A stretch of 64,000 nucleotides of DNA from the NCBI RefSeq assembly GCF_030295915.1, contig NZ_AP027361.1:3348001-3412000 (forward strand), given 5' to 3'. Numbering within the stretch: the first letter of the stretch is position 1; each line of letters begins with the position of its first letter. Below, piece after piece: positions 26,286 through 35,671 of the stretch. The notes beneath the pieces were generated by a model that ran no database searches, was not told the origin of the DNA, and saw only the letters and a list, made by a program, of their open reading frames with translations. This DNA comes from Thalassotalea sediminis. GTDB taxonomy: Bacteria > Pseudomonadota > Gammaproteobacteria > Enterobacterales > Alteromonadaceae. Position numbers and translations under genes: made by a program.

Positions 26286-26995
26286 TGTTTTGCCTCTTGT
26301 GTAAGTTGATCAAACTTCACGGTCATTTTAGCTCTCGTGTCATTTGCAAGTTTTCTAATATCTTCTGTACGTAAACCTTCCATCGAAATAGGATCCATAT
26401 ACTCAATAATAAGTTTACCATTGTTCCAACGGTTAAGTTTAATATCATTCGAGTTACTACATACGCATGGCACAATAGGAGAGCCCGCGCTCATTGCCGT
26501 TCTAAAAGCGCCTGTTTTAAATGGCAATATACCTCGACCGTAACTTCTTGTACCTTCTGGGAAAAGCCACACAGAAATGCCCTTCTTTTTAATTTTATCG
26601 ACTGTAGATGTAATGGTATTAGAAGCTTTATTTTTATTATTCCGATCAATAAGTATATTCCCCGTTAACCAATACATTTGACCAAAAAATGGGATCCACG
26701 CTAAACTTTTTTTACCCACACTAACTGTATTAGGTTGCACAGCCTTGCTGATGGTAAACAAATCATAACTATTTTGATGGTTGCCAATGTACACATATGA
26801 CTGTTCTGGCGAAATAGTCTGAGGAACCCTCACTTCAATTTCTACGCCTACAATATACGAAACCTTTGCCATCCATTGTGCTGTTCGATAAACGTTATTT
26901 CGATGAAACGGTCTGACTAAACACATCAACATAGAAATACAAGAAATAATGACAATCGCTATTGCCATTAAAATAATGCGAATAAATGCTAACAA
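26282..26995 (-). CDS. plsC: 1-acyl-sn-glycerol-3-phosphate acyltransferase
   Basis: PlsC acylates lysophosphatidic acid to phosphatidic acid at the inner membrane. The 237-residue product has an N-terminal helix (about 3-26), the catalytic HX4D motif NHQNSYD, FFGQMYWLTGNILIDR and the FPEGTRS motif. It heads a probable operon with rraB and the small membrane protein. Other lysophospholipid acyltransferases are possible, but PlsC is the simplest reading. Confidence 0.88.
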   Translation of the reverse strand: MLAFIRIILMAIAIVIISCISMLMCLVRPFHRNNVYRTAQWMAKVSYIVGVEIEVRVPQTISPEQSYVYIGNHQNSYDLFTISKAVQPNTVSVGKKSLAWIPFFGQMYWLTGNILIDRNNKNKASNTITSTVDKIKKKGISVWLFPEGTRSYGRGILPFKTGAFRTAMSAGSPIVPCVCSNSNDIKLNRWNNGKLIIEYMDPISMEGLRTEDIRKLANDTRAKMTVKFDQLTQEAKQ

Positions 26996-27238
26996 AGCTA
27001 ATTCTCATAACTAAACTTGCGGCAATTATACATCAATGGCATCAATAATCGTTATAGAAAATGTTGATATATATTTCACACATAAAAACAACAAGCTACG
27101 CAATTATCTGAAATATTTTGTCAATGTAGCCCCCTATTATTTAATACGCAGTCTATAGTTAAGCAGGTAGCACTTTAAAAAATAAAAACAGTTGTCTTAT
27201 ATTAAGAATGATTTGCTACCTAGCACAAGGGTTATTCA

Positions 27239-28003
27239 ATGAAACATATGATCTTGATAAGTTTACTTATAAGTATTACAGCACAAGCAAATAGTGATGT
27301 GGTCGCTAGTAACGATATTACGATAAATAAGCAGTCTGGCATCAGTTTTTCGCAACAATGGGGCTTAGACGCCATTAATATTCCACAAAGCCTTGTTAGC
27401 CATAATGCCGAATCGCTTGGTTTATTAGCACCAGAAGAAAACCTTTTCGCAACAAGCCGCATAGTAACACGAACGGGTCAGTGGAAATCTAATGATAAAA
27501 GCTCTTCAAAGTATTGGGTTGGTCATATCCAGCAACCTACTGTAAACGACGATGTAAACAAGCGCCCTTTTGTATCCGACATACGAGAGAACCATGGCTT
27601 AAATGCCGCCTATGTATTTGGTCGGTTTAGTGCAGAAACAGCGATCATTAATCAACAATCTACCATCGCTGATTCAACCACTATTTATTTGCAAGGTGCC
27701 TATAACATTGTCGCGTATGAAAACCTAAATGTCACAGTCACCGCACAATTCGAGTCGATGGGAGAGAACCAAGTAAGAGGATATTTTGGTGCCCCCGAAT
27801 ACGATGTACTCACAGTATCATCAAATACTAAACGCGCTAAGAACTACACACTTGGTTTGGTGACAACTTATTCCATCACAAAAGACTGGAAGCTCATGGG
27901 GCTTTTAAGCGCCACTAACTTAGATAAAACGTTAGAAAAGAGCCCTTTTATCGACCACAAAAACATTCAAATGGCTCTTATTGGCACCAGTTATTCCTTT
28001 TAA
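27239..28003 (+). CDS. Probable outer-membrane protein, MipA/OmpV-like
   Basis: The 254-residue product has a signal peptide (about 1-17, ITAQA) and beta-rich alternation through its length. The C-terminus (ALIGTSYSF) ends in phenylalanine as outer-membrane barrels do, and the final strands, with KSPFIDHKNIQMALIGTSYSF in their key part SPFIDH, resemble MipA/OmpV family ends. The N-terminal third does not look like a barrel. AAGGG precedes the ATG. It is a single gene with no functional context. The family call is tentative. Confidence 0.5.
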   Translation: MKHMILISLLISITAQANSDVVASNDITINKQSGISFSQQWGLDAINIPQSLVSHNAESLGLLAPEENLFATSRIVTRTGQWKSNDKSSSKYWVGHIQQPTVNDDVNKRPFVSDIRENHGLNAAYVFGRFSAETAIINQQSTIADSTTIYLQGAYNIVAYENLNVTVTAQFESMGENQVRGYFGAPEYDVLTVSSNTKRAKNYTLGLVTTYSITKDWKLMGLLSATNLDKTLEKSPFIDHKNIQMALIGTSYSF

Positions 28004-28035
28004 CAGTTAATGCGTCAAACAATTTACAACAGTAT

Positions 28036-28608
28036 TTAAAGCCTAGGATCAGTAGAATGTAAAATAACACGTGACGCATTTTGCTGAAAAAACTGTACTA
28101 AATGTGTAAAGTTGTGCCATGTCGTCATTTCTCTAAAGTCCACCCAGTCAAGTAAGCACCACAAACATATAGCTGGATAATGCCACTGATTAAATTCACC
28201 ATTCGCAACCGCAGTATCTAACGTAGCAAGTACCGTTTTAGTGCGTTCTCGCTGTAGATTAAAAAACAATGCGTCTTGCATAGTATCGATATCTGAACGC
28301 TTTAATATCAATGTTGATACTAAAGCATCATTTACTGAATCAATTAAGGTTAGTAAATTTTCTTGAGGCCAAGATAATTTGGGTTCGTCAAATTTTTCAA
28401 CCAAATAACGATAAATAACGCGAGAATCGTAAATGCATAAATCATCATCAATAAGAGCTGGGATTTTTTGTGCTGGGTTTTTTTCGGTCAAAAGCGTTCT
28501 ATCTTGCTCTGCAAAAATATCTAAGTTAACAAAGTCGTAATCTTTATCTTCTAAATAAACACGCAGTCGTCTCACAAAAGGAGAAGTTGTAGAGCCTAAT
28601 AATTTCAT
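28036..28608 (-). CDS. Glutathione S-transferase family protein
   Basis: The 190-residue product starts with a thioredoxin-like GST domain: MKLLGSTTSPFVRRLRVYLE, PAQKIPALIDDDLCIYDSRVIYRYL, with the conserved cis-proline and the ES/DS glutathione motif as YDSRVI. The C-terminal part is helical. I use the ATG at 28608 because AAGGA precedes it; an upstream in-frame start adds 13 unlikely residues. It resembles E. coli YibF/YfcF-type GSTs of unknown substrate. Confidence 0.85.
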   Translation of the reverse strand: MKLLGSTTSPFVRRLRVYLEDKDYDFVNLDIFAEQDRTLLTEKNPAQKIPALIDDDLCIYDSRVIYRYLVEKFDEPKLSWPQENLLTLIDSVNDALVSTLILKRSDIDTMQDALFFNLQRERTKTVLATLDTAVANGEFNQWHYPAICLWCLLDWVDFREMTTWHNFTHLVQFFQQNASRVILHSTDPRL

Positions 28609-28669
28609 AAAAAAATCCTTATGGTTATATCGTTTTAAGGATATCACTATTTAAGCAGGTAAACCGCAC

Positions 28670-28699
28670 AAAAAAAAGCCCACCATATAAAGTGGGCTT
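28670..28699 (-). terminator. Terminator of the acyl-CoA dehydrogenase gene
   Basis: On the minus strand AAGCCCAC pairs with GTGGGCTT around an eight-base loop, followed by a run of seven or more U residues. Confidence 0.85.
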
Positions 28700-28704
28700 A
28701 AACA

Positions 28705-30486
28705 TTAAAATAACGCATCCGGTATATCAAACATTGGTGCAGAACCTGATTTAATTGCTGCAATCAATGATGCATTTCTCGGCAACAAGCGTGCAAAGAA
28801 ATACTTAGCTGTATAAAGCTTACTCTGATGAAACTCTGGGTCTTCAGCCTCATTTTTCATGCTCACTTCCGCCATTTTACACCACACATAAGCCATCGAA
28901 GTATAGCCAACGATATGTAGGTAGTCATTTGCTGAAGTCCCTAAAATTTCAGAATCTTGTTGTGCTTGCGTCAAAATAAATTGCGTTATCTGTTCAAGCT
29001 CAGTAACTGCAGCAGCCAACGGTTTAACAAATTCTGCCATGTTATCTTTAGTAGTATTATCAATGTAATGCTTAATTTCGGTAAGAAACCCAGCCAATAA
29101 TTGACCTTTAGATGAAGCAACTTTACGCGCTAATAAGTCCATTGCTTGGATACCATTAGTGCCTTCGTATATTTGCGCAATTCTCGTATCCCTGACAAGT
29201 TGCTCTTGTCCCCACTCTCGGACATAGCCATGACCACCAAATACTTGCTGGCCAGCCACAGTGTTTTCAAAACCAATATCCGTGAAAAATGCTTTAGCAA
29301 CGGGTGTCATTAACGCAGCTATACCTTCCGCTGTTTTTTGTTGTTCACCATCACCAAATGTTGCAATATCCAATTGATTTGCAATATATAAAGACAGCGC
29401 GCGTGAACCTTCATTTAACGCTTTCATATTAAGCAACATACGACGAACATCGCCATGAACCATAATTGAATCTGCCGCTTGATCAGGCGTTTTTGCGCCT
29501 GAAAGTGAACGACTTTGTAATCGATCTTTGGCATATTCGAGCGCATTTTGATAGGAGCGCACACTAGCACCTAATCCTTGAATGCCTACACCAATGCGTT
29601 CAAAATTCATCATGGTAAACATACACGCTAAGCCTTTATTAACTTCACCCACGAGGTAACCGGTTGCGCCGTCAAAGTTCATAACACAAGTCGCTGATGC
29701 GTGTATGCCCATTTTATGCTCAATTGAGCCACAACTTACGTTGTTAAAATCACCGAGTGTTTCATCGTCGTTTACTTTGTACTTAGGCACTACGAATAAA
29801 GAAATACCCTTAGGGCCAGCGGGAGCGTCAGGAAGTTTAGCTAAAACTAAATGAATAATATTCTCTGCAAGATCATGCTCACCCGCAGTAATAAATATTT
29901 TGTTACCTGTTATTTTATAGCTACCATCTTCTTGAGGTTCAGCTTTCGTCCTGATCATCCCAAGATCAGTTCCTGCATGAGCCTCGGTTAAACACATTGA
30001 GGCAGTCCAATCACCTTGATATAAGCGTGTTAAATAACGCTCTTTAAGCTCATCACTCGCGTGCTTTGCAAGTGATAAAGCAGCCCCTGCAGTTAACCCA
30101 GGGTAAAGTGAAAATGAAATATCTGCTGAACATAACATCTCTTCATGTAAAGAAGTGATCGTTTTCGGCATCCCCATACCACCATACTCAATATCACCCC
30201 CCAATGATGTCCAACCGCCTTCTGCATAGGTTTTAAATGCTTCTTTATAACCAGGTGCCGTTGTCACAGTACCATTGTCAAAGCTAACACCAACTTCATC
30301 ACCTTCTCGTGAAATAGGCGCGATAACTTGTTCAGCTATTTTTGCACATTCCGATAAAATAGCTTGAGACGTTTCTTGATCAACATGTTCAGCGAGCTTA
30401 GGTAGCTCTGGCCAAGTTTTGTCGACTGAGAAAACATCCCATAATAAATAGTTCATATCTTTTAGCGGAGCGTGATAATCAGCCAT
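28705..30486 (-). CDS. Acyl-CoA dehydrogenase, large DmdC-like class
   Basis: The 593-residue flavoprotein introduces a double bond into an acyl-CoA. It has the N-terminal helical domain, the FAD/substrate block MCLTEAHAGTDLGMIRTKAE, IFITAGEHDL, and the C-terminal signature IAQIYEGTNGIQAMDLLARK, followed by the extra C-terminal domain that lengthens this class to about 590 residues. The class includes DmdC, which acts on 3-methylmercaptopropionyl-CoA, and general fatty-acyl FadE-like enzymes. No other dmd gene is in view, so a beta-oxidation role is the safer guess. It is monocistronic with its own terminator. Confidence 0.88.
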   Translation of the reverse strand: MADYHAPLKDMNYLLWDVFSVDKTWPELPKLAEHVDQETSQAILSECAKIAEQVIAPISREGDEVGVSFDNGTVTTAPGYKEAFKTYAEGGWTSLGGDIEYGGMGMPKTITSLHEEMLCSADISFSLYPGLTAGAALSLAKHASDELKERYLTRLYQGDWTASMCLTEAHAGTDLGMIRTKAEPQEDGSYKITGNKIFITAGEHDLAENIIHLVLAKLPDAPAGPKGISLFVVPKYKVNDDETLGDFNNVSCGSIEHKMGIHASATCVMNFDGATGYLVGEVNKGLACMFTMMNFERIGVGIQGLGASVRSYQNALEYAKDRLQSRSLSGAKTPDQAADSIMVHGDVRRMLLNMKALNEGSRALSLYIANQLDIATFGDGEQQKTAEGIAALMTPVAKAFFTDIGFENTVAGQQVFGGHGYVREWGQEQLVRDTRIAQIYEGTNGIQAMDLLARKVASSKGQLLAGFLTEIKHYIDNTTKDNMAEFVKPLAAAVTELEQITQFILTQAQQDSEILGTSANDYLHIVGYTSMAYVWCKMAEVSMKNEAEDPEFHQSKLYTAKYFFARLLPRNASLIAAIKSGSAPMFDIPDALF

Positions 30487-30640
30487 GTTGCAACCTCATT
30501 TTCAAACAATTAATTCAAACATGTGTTTGAATATAACGAAACTATCCTAAATGTAAAGCAAAGCACTGCAAATAACTTGTCGAATCGCGCTCGCTTGCTT
30601 AAAGTGAGTATAGGACAACACATTTACTTGAAGTAATAAA

Positions 30641-31627
30641 ATGCGCGTCATCACTTTGATATTCAGTTTTTCGCTTTATCTATCGCCAACACTCAGCGAT
30701 ATAGTCTTGGCTGCGCAAATTAATTTCAATAAAACGCAAGAAGGGAGCAATATAAAATTTCATTACCAATGGTTAGATCATTATCAAAATACACAAACAC
30801 TAGATTTTCAGTTTAGTAAGGAGCAAGTATTTGATAAGTATAGAAATTTAACAAATTACAAACCAAAAAGAGCGCAAGAGTTTGTCAACAACAGTTTACG
30901 AAAACACTTTAGAACACAACCAATATCAGGGGTTTTAGTACTCTTTAAACAGCAAGGGAATATAGTAACAACCCAAATTAAAAGCCAAAATAAAAACAAA
31001 ATAAGAGAAGCAGAGCAAGAAGTTAATAACCTTCAACAACGCTATTATCGTGAATATTTACAAAAAAGTTATTTTCAACAATTCGTTACCCCTGACAACA
31101 TTCCGGCCATTAAGCCAGATCACCGAAGAATAGCGCAAGAGTCAGTCAACGACTTTAAGCCGTTAAAGCCCACGATCATGGCAAAGTCATCAATAAAAAA
31201 TATTCGCCGAGTAAGTAATTTTGTTATCGGTTTTATACAAAGCATACCGTATGCAACACTAGAATCGCGCATTACATCTTCTGGAGCAGGATTCAACCCA
31301 CCTTTAAAACTCCTATGGGAAAACCAAGGAGACTGTGATAGCAAAGTAACCCTTGCTGCCGCAATTTTACGAATGCTAATGCCGCGTATTAATATTATAC
31401 TGGTCTTCATCGACAATCATGCACTCATTGGTATAGATGATACGCCGCAAAGCGATGACGTCACTCTAACTCATGAAGGGGTAACCTACGTTTTGGCAGA
31501 GCCGACAGGCCCTGCTATGTTAACTATGGGCGATATTGCTCCTGATTCTGAAAGGGCAATCTTTAATGGTCGCTACGTTGTTGAGCCATTTCTTATAGAG
31601 GAAGATGTAGAAGCCACTGAAAACTGA
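30641..31627 (+). CDS. Secreted transglutaminase-like protein, function unknown
   Basis: The 328-residue product has a signal peptide (about 1-25, ending VLAAQ). Its middle is charged and probably helical. The C-terminal half carries a papain/transglutaminase-like pattern: GDCDSKVTLAAAILR (cysteine nucleophile in a GDCD context at the start of a helix), then DNHALIGI (histidine) and a later acidic residue in LAEPTGPAM. That order is the Cys-His-Asp/Glu set of bacterial transglutaminase-like folds. I know no named homologue. Envelope location is inferred from the signal. Confidence 0.6.
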   Translation: MRVITLIFSFSLYLSPTLSDIVLAAQINFNKTQEGSNIKFHYQWLDHYQNTQTLDFQFSKEQVFDKYRNLTNYKPKRAQEFVNNSLRKHFRTQPISGVLVLFKQQGNIVTTQIKSQNKNKIREAEQEVNNLQQRYYREYLQKSYFQQFVTPDNIPAIKPDHRRIAQESVNDFKPLKPTIMAKSSIKNIRRVSNFVIGFIQSIPYATLESRITSSGAGFNPPLKLLWENQGDCDSKVTLAAAILRMLMPRINIILVFIDNHALIGIDDTPQSDDVTLTHEGVTYVLAEPTGPAMLTMGDIAPDSERAIFNGRYVVEPFLIEEDVEATEN

Positions 31628-31826
31628 CCCGATAGTAGTCAATCAGTTATTAGCTGAGATGCAGTAAGTCATCCACATGCACGGCAAGTTGCTAAATGAC
31701 GAAAAGCTCCATCACTGAAATATAGCATTAAAAAACTACATGAAATCCATTTAATTAATACTGTTAAACTAAGCTTTACAGGTAAAACGTTCACTATCTC
31801 CATAAGAAGTGGTTTTGAGTTAACAA

Positions 31827-31855
31827 TAAAAAAGGCCAGATTTGACTGGCCTTTT
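31827..31855. terminator. Bidirectional terminator
   Basis: AAAAGGCCAG and CTGGCCTTTT pair around ATTTGA between two convergent genes, with A/U runs on both sides. The rest of 31628-31883 shows nothing recognisable. Confidence 0.85.
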
Positions 31856-31883
31856 ATACATTTAAAATAATGTTATTAACTAT

Positions 31884-33785
31884 TCATGTCATATCACTAA
31901 ATGGATTTTTCGATGGTAACGTAATTTTTTGCGCAAGACCTGACATCGATATTTCACTGTCGGATAACACAATATCTTCATCAGTCAACACACCGTCACC
32001 AAATTTATAAATTAACTCGAACTGACCTTTATCAGCTTTATCTTTATAAGCCTCGCGCGCTTTACTTACATTTACGCTTTTATCTTGGAAGCACTCCATT
32101 GCTTGCTCACCATATCTTTTCGCCATCATAGACAAAGTAACTTTCGGTGAAAGTAGCGTCGCTGTGGCATTATTACCGCCAAAACCTTTAGAATTAATGA
32201 AGGCAACATCCATTTCTTGGCACTGCCAATGATCCGTTGCAATGTTTAAACGTTCTGCGTGCACATCGTCTGCAACAGCATTAATCGTGGTAATACCTGG
32301 CATGATGTTATATTCAAACACTCCTAATGCCCACGCAACCTGATCACCACTTGCTGGCCCAATAGTGTGGCCTAAATAGGCTTTAGGTGCGGCTACAGGC
32401 CAATCGTTAATATCAAATGATTCCGCTACACGGTGGTAAATCAAAGATTCAGTAACACGATTTTGTGGTGTACTTGAACCATGGGCTAAAATAAAGCTTC
32501 GTTTCTGAATAGCCTCTTCACCAACTATGTTTTTTGCCAACGCTACAGATTTAGCCATAGTAATATAATTACCTGGGCCCGGTGCTGTAATGGATTTTTT
32601 AATACCATCGGCATTGGTATAAACATCAGCAACAGCCCCAAGTACCTTAGTACCTAACTCAAGCGCGAGTGCATCATCCATGATAACTAAAAACTGAGCT
32701 GCTTCACCAATGGTAAAACCACAATTTTCACCGAAAGGTCTACTTGTTTTGCGGTGATCAGCACTACCTTCAGTAATACCATCAAGCTTCTTAAGCCCTT
32801 CCTCATTCGCTAGCGCGCTCATGTTGCCGAAGCCTTCAATAACTTCCGGTGTCAGCGCGCAATCGTTACTACCTACAATTGCTAAACGAATTCGACCAGA
32901 TTGAATATCATTTACTGCCGCTTTTAAATTATATAAAAATGTTGCACACGCACCTGTAGAGGTAAAGGTAGTACCTACGCTACCCGTTACATAGGCATTG
33001 ATAAAATCGGTAGACATGGTGTTTAAACCAAGCGCCAAGTTCTTCGTGGTGACTCGATCGCCTTTTAAACGGTTTTGCATCATACCACCAAAGCCTTCGC
33101 TTTGCGTTTGACCAAAAACAGAAGCAGAATAGGTGCCTATTTCATCCGGACTAACGTGCTTCGCCAATTCAGGCCAGCTGTAGCCAGTTGAATGTATTGC
33201 ATCCGCAGCGCCAAAAATTGTCGCTTGCAAACCTCTTGGTTGATAACGACTATTATAAAGTACCGCTGGATTAAACCCGGTAGGAAATTGCCCTGCTGCT
33301 TTTATTGGGTTATCTCTAGTAGAGTCATGTTTAACCTCTAGCGTCCCTTCAATAACAACATTTACCTGTTTTTCATCAATATCAGTTACTCGCCATGTAC
33401 TTGGCAATGGCGTGGGTAAGTCGCGCTTTCTCGCATTAAAAGTCAGCCCTTTATCCGTCGCTTGTAATGCGATTTTTTGATGCCAAGGCGTAGCATCAGG
33501 GTTAAAATGATCTGATTCAATTTTGCGAATTAAAGTACCTGCTAATATTTGTTCTGCGTAACGTGATTCAATGTCAGATGCAGCGATCACATCACCCTGT
33601 TCATCAACAAAGTTACCTTCTTTAAAAGAGACTAAATTCATTAGCGTAGCCAAACCTATAAAAGTTTCTTGGCGTGCCTCTTGATTCAGTTTATCCAAAA
33701 TAATACGGCGAAAGCCTTGATGAAATGAAGTACGACCTGCAGCATTTATGCCGCCCATACCAACAATGACTGGTAATGCTGTCAT
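31884..33785 (-). CDS. fabY: Beta-ketoacyl-ACP synthase FabY
   Basis: FabY initiates fatty acid synthesis in Pseudomonas aeruginosa by condensing acetyl-CoA with malonyl-ACP. The 633-residue product closely resembles that protein in length and in its N-terminus (LPVIVGMGGINAAGRTSFHQ, FRRIILD, ARQETFIGLATLMNLV). The thiolase fold has the active cysteine in TGACATFLYN (about C280) and histidines in HGSSTPQN and YLGHTIGPASG. It diverges from a GlxA-type regulator gene. A polyketide role is unlikely because no carrier protein or other assembly-line gene is close. Confidence 0.85.
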   Translation of the reverse strand: MTALPVIVGMGGINAAGRTSFHQGFRRIILDKLNQEARQETFIGLATLMNLVSFKEGNFVDEQGDVIAASDIESRYAEQILAGTLIRKIESDHFNPDATPWHQKIALQATDKGLTFNARKRDLPTPLPSTWRVTDIDEKQVNVVIEGTLEVKHDSTRDNPIKAAGQFPTGFNPAVLYNSRYQPRGLQATIFGAADAIHSTGYSWPELAKHVSPDEIGTYSASVFGQTQSEGFGGMMQNRLKGDRVTTKNLALGLNTMSTDFINAYVTGSVGTTFTSTGACATFLYNLKAAVNDIQSGRIRLAIVGSNDCALTPEVIEGFGNMSALANEEGLKKLDGITEGSADHRKTSRPFGENCGFTIGEAAQFLVIMDDALALELGTKVLGAVADVYTNADGIKKSITAPGPGNYITMAKSVALAKNIVGEEAIQKRSFILAHGSSTPQNRVTESLIYHRVAESFDINDWPVAAPKAYLGHTIGPASGDQVAWALGVFEYNIMPGITTINAVADDVHAERLNIATDHWQCQEMDVAFINSKGFGGNNATATLLSPKVTLSMMAKRYGEQAMECFQDKSVNVSKAREAYKDKADKGQFELIYKFGDGVLTDEDIVLSDSEISMSGLAQKITLPSKNPFSDMT

Positions 33786-33891
33786 TTAAAGCCTCTAGTA
33801 AATACACGTAATAGGTTAATACAGTTAGTGTAAAAAGAATTTATTAATTTTAATTGTTATATCACGCCATTTTTTATGTCAAAATAGCCAA

Positions 33892-34908
33892 ATGAATAGA
33901 AATATCCGACAACAACGAAAAAAAGTACGCGTCGCCTTGATCCTTTATGATCATATGTTGGCAACGAGCGTTAGCTTACCCGTAGAAATGTTGCGTGCAG
34001 GAGAAGCGGCGGGCTTGCAGCAAAATAAAGAGGCGCCACGATTAATCATAGAAATGGTCGCAGAACATCAAAAACCGGTAACAACACGCGCATTAATTAA
34101 GCTTGTGCCTGATGTAGCCGTAGCCAAAGCTAGGCAGCCAGACTTTGCTTTTATTCCAAGTTTGTGGCGAAATCCTAGACCTCTGTTAAAACGACTCCCC
34201 AATTTGATCACATGGCTTAACGATATTTGGCAACAAGGTAGTACCGTTATTGGTGGGGGAACAGGTGTTTGTTTTATGGCTGAAGCAGGTTTACTAAACA
34301 ACAGACCAGCAACGACCCATTGGCATTATGTTGAACAATTCAAACGCGACTACCCGCAAGTCCATTTAAAGCCAGACTTTTTCATTACCCAATCTGACCG
34401 TATATACTGTGCCGCAAGCTTAAATGCGCTAGCAGATATTATTGTCCATATTATTGCGCAAGTTTATGGCAAAGTTGCGGCACAAACTGTAGAACGAAAC
34501 TTTTCTCATGAAATTAGAAAGCCTTATGAGGAACAACGTTACCTTGAAGGCGCCGCTGACCGCCATAGTGATGAGCTTATCAGTCAAATTCAATTTTGGA
34601 TGCAAACGAACATAAGTTCGGATGCTTCACTAGCAACAATTGCCGAACAGTTTGAAATCAGTGTAAGATCGTTAACAAGGCGATTTAAACAAGCAAACGG
34701 CATTAGTGCATATAAATATTGGCAGCAATTGAAGTTAGAAGTTGCTAAAGATCTATTAACGTCGAGCAATTTATCAATACAGGAAGTTGCCTTTCAAGTC
34801 GGTTTTCAAGATCAAAGTCACTTTACGCGCTTATTCAAAAAAAATATGGCAAGTACACCTAAAGACTACCGCGTTATTGCCAAGAAAAAGTTGTTTAGTA
34901 CACATTAA
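33892..34908 (+). CDS. GlxA-type AraC-family regulator
   Basis: The 338-residue product joins an N-terminal DJ-1/PfpI (class I amidotransferase-like) domain (about 11-190, with GGGTGVCFMAEAGLL) to a C-terminal AraC double helix-turn-helix (about 225-330), which ends with the signature VAFQVGFQDQSHFTRLFKK. Proteins of this GlxA subfamily regulate amine, carnitine or unrelated pathways, so the ligand cannot be guessed. It diverges from fabY over 106 bp and could control it. Confidence 0.85.
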   Translation: MNRNIRQQRKKVRVALILYDHMLATSVSLPVEMLRAGEAAGLQQNKEAPRLIIEMVAEHQKPVTTRALIKLVPDVAVAKARQPDFAFIPSLWRNPRPLLKRLPNLITWLNDIWQQGSTVIGGGTGVCFMAEAGLLNNRPATTHWHYVEQFKRDYPQVHLKPDFFITQSDRIYCAASLNALADIIVHIIAQVYGKVAAQTVERNFSHEIRKPYEEQRYLEGAADRHSDELISQIQFWMQTNISSDASLATIAEQFEISVRSLTRRFKQANGISAYKYWQQLKLEVAKDLLTSSNLSIQEVAFQVGFQDQSHFTRLFKKNMASTPKDYRVIAKKKLFSTH

Positions 34909-34982
34909 CGAATCTTTTCTTGCCCGCATTTATTTGCTGCGGCAAACTATACCCCCATTATGGATTATTAATTGGAAAACAA

Positions 34983-35615
34983 ATGACTCAACACAGTATT
35001 GCCCACTCTCAAATTCAGCAAATGCTTACATTGCAAGATGCAATGAACACCCGGGTTAGTGACACTTGGCGCGAAAATGAATATGAATGGTACAGAGCTA
35101 TTTGGGTTGAATGTGCAGAAATGTTGGATCACCATGGCTGGAAATGGTGGAAACATCAAGAAATTGATGTGGCACAAGTACAACTCGAACTTGTAGATAT
35201 ATTCCACTTTGGTTTGAGTTTACGCCTGATGACGGGTTCTTCAGTGGCACAAATCACCGATGAATTAGTTGAGCAATTAGCACAAAAAACATCTGAAAGA
35301 GACTTTAAAATTGCACTTGAAAGCCTCGCGTCTTCTGCGGTTACAGATAAAGCTTTCAATGCCGTAGCTTTTGCTGACTGTATGCACTTAATGCAGATGG
35401 ACCTTGACGAATTGTTCCGTCAATATGTCGGCAAAAATACCCTAAATTTCTTCAGGCAGGATCATGGTTACAAAGATGGAAGTTACGTCAAAGTTTGGCA
35501 AGGCGAAGAAGACAATGAAGTATTAGCGCGTGTGGTAAATACGCTTGATGCCGGTGCACAAGATTTCCAACAGCAATTATATCAGGCATTAGAAAGCCAC
35601 TACCCAACAAACTAA
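34983..35615 (+). CDS. dUTP diphosphatase, dimeric type
   Basis: The enzyme hydrolyses dUTP to dUMP and pyrophosphate, keeping uracil out of DNA. The 210-residue all-helical product resembles the dimeric dUTPase (dUTPase_2) family: WYRAIWVECAEMLDHHGWKWWK with the metal-binding E-x-x-D pattern (key part ECAEMLDHHGWKWWK), then QVQLELVDIFHFGL and the later KNTLNFFRQDHGYKDGSY. The start at 34983 is preferred because the conserved part begins just after it and GGAA precedes it. It follows the regulator by 74 bp. Confidence 0.85.
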   Translation: MTQHSIAHSQIQQMLTLQDAMNTRVSDTWRENEYEWYRAIWVECAEMLDHHGWKWWKHQEIDVAQVQLELVDIFHFGLSLRLMTGSSVAQITDELVEQLAQKTSERDFKIALESLASSAVTDKAFNAVAFADCMHLMQMDLDELFRQYVGKNTLNFFRQDHGYKDGSYVKVWQGEEDNEVLARVVNTLDAGAQDFQQQLYQALESHYPTN

Positions 35616-35671
35616 CAGTATTGAATAAGCAAATATTTAACATAGCGCGTTAACACTTAGTTGTTGTTAAA

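Noticed and set aside
28705..30486. A dimethylsulfoniopropionate degradation locus (DmdC)
   Set aside because: The dehydrogenase is of the DmdC-like class, but no dmdA, dmdB or dmdD is in the window and the class also includes ordinary acyl-CoA dehydrogenases.
15955..33785. A halogenated natural-product gene cluster (three halogenases plus a ketosynthase)
   Set aside because: The ketosynthase is FabY-type, about 11 kb from the nearest halogenase, with no carrier protein, adenylation domain or export gene. The halogenases are surrounded by GlcNAc genes and NagR sites.
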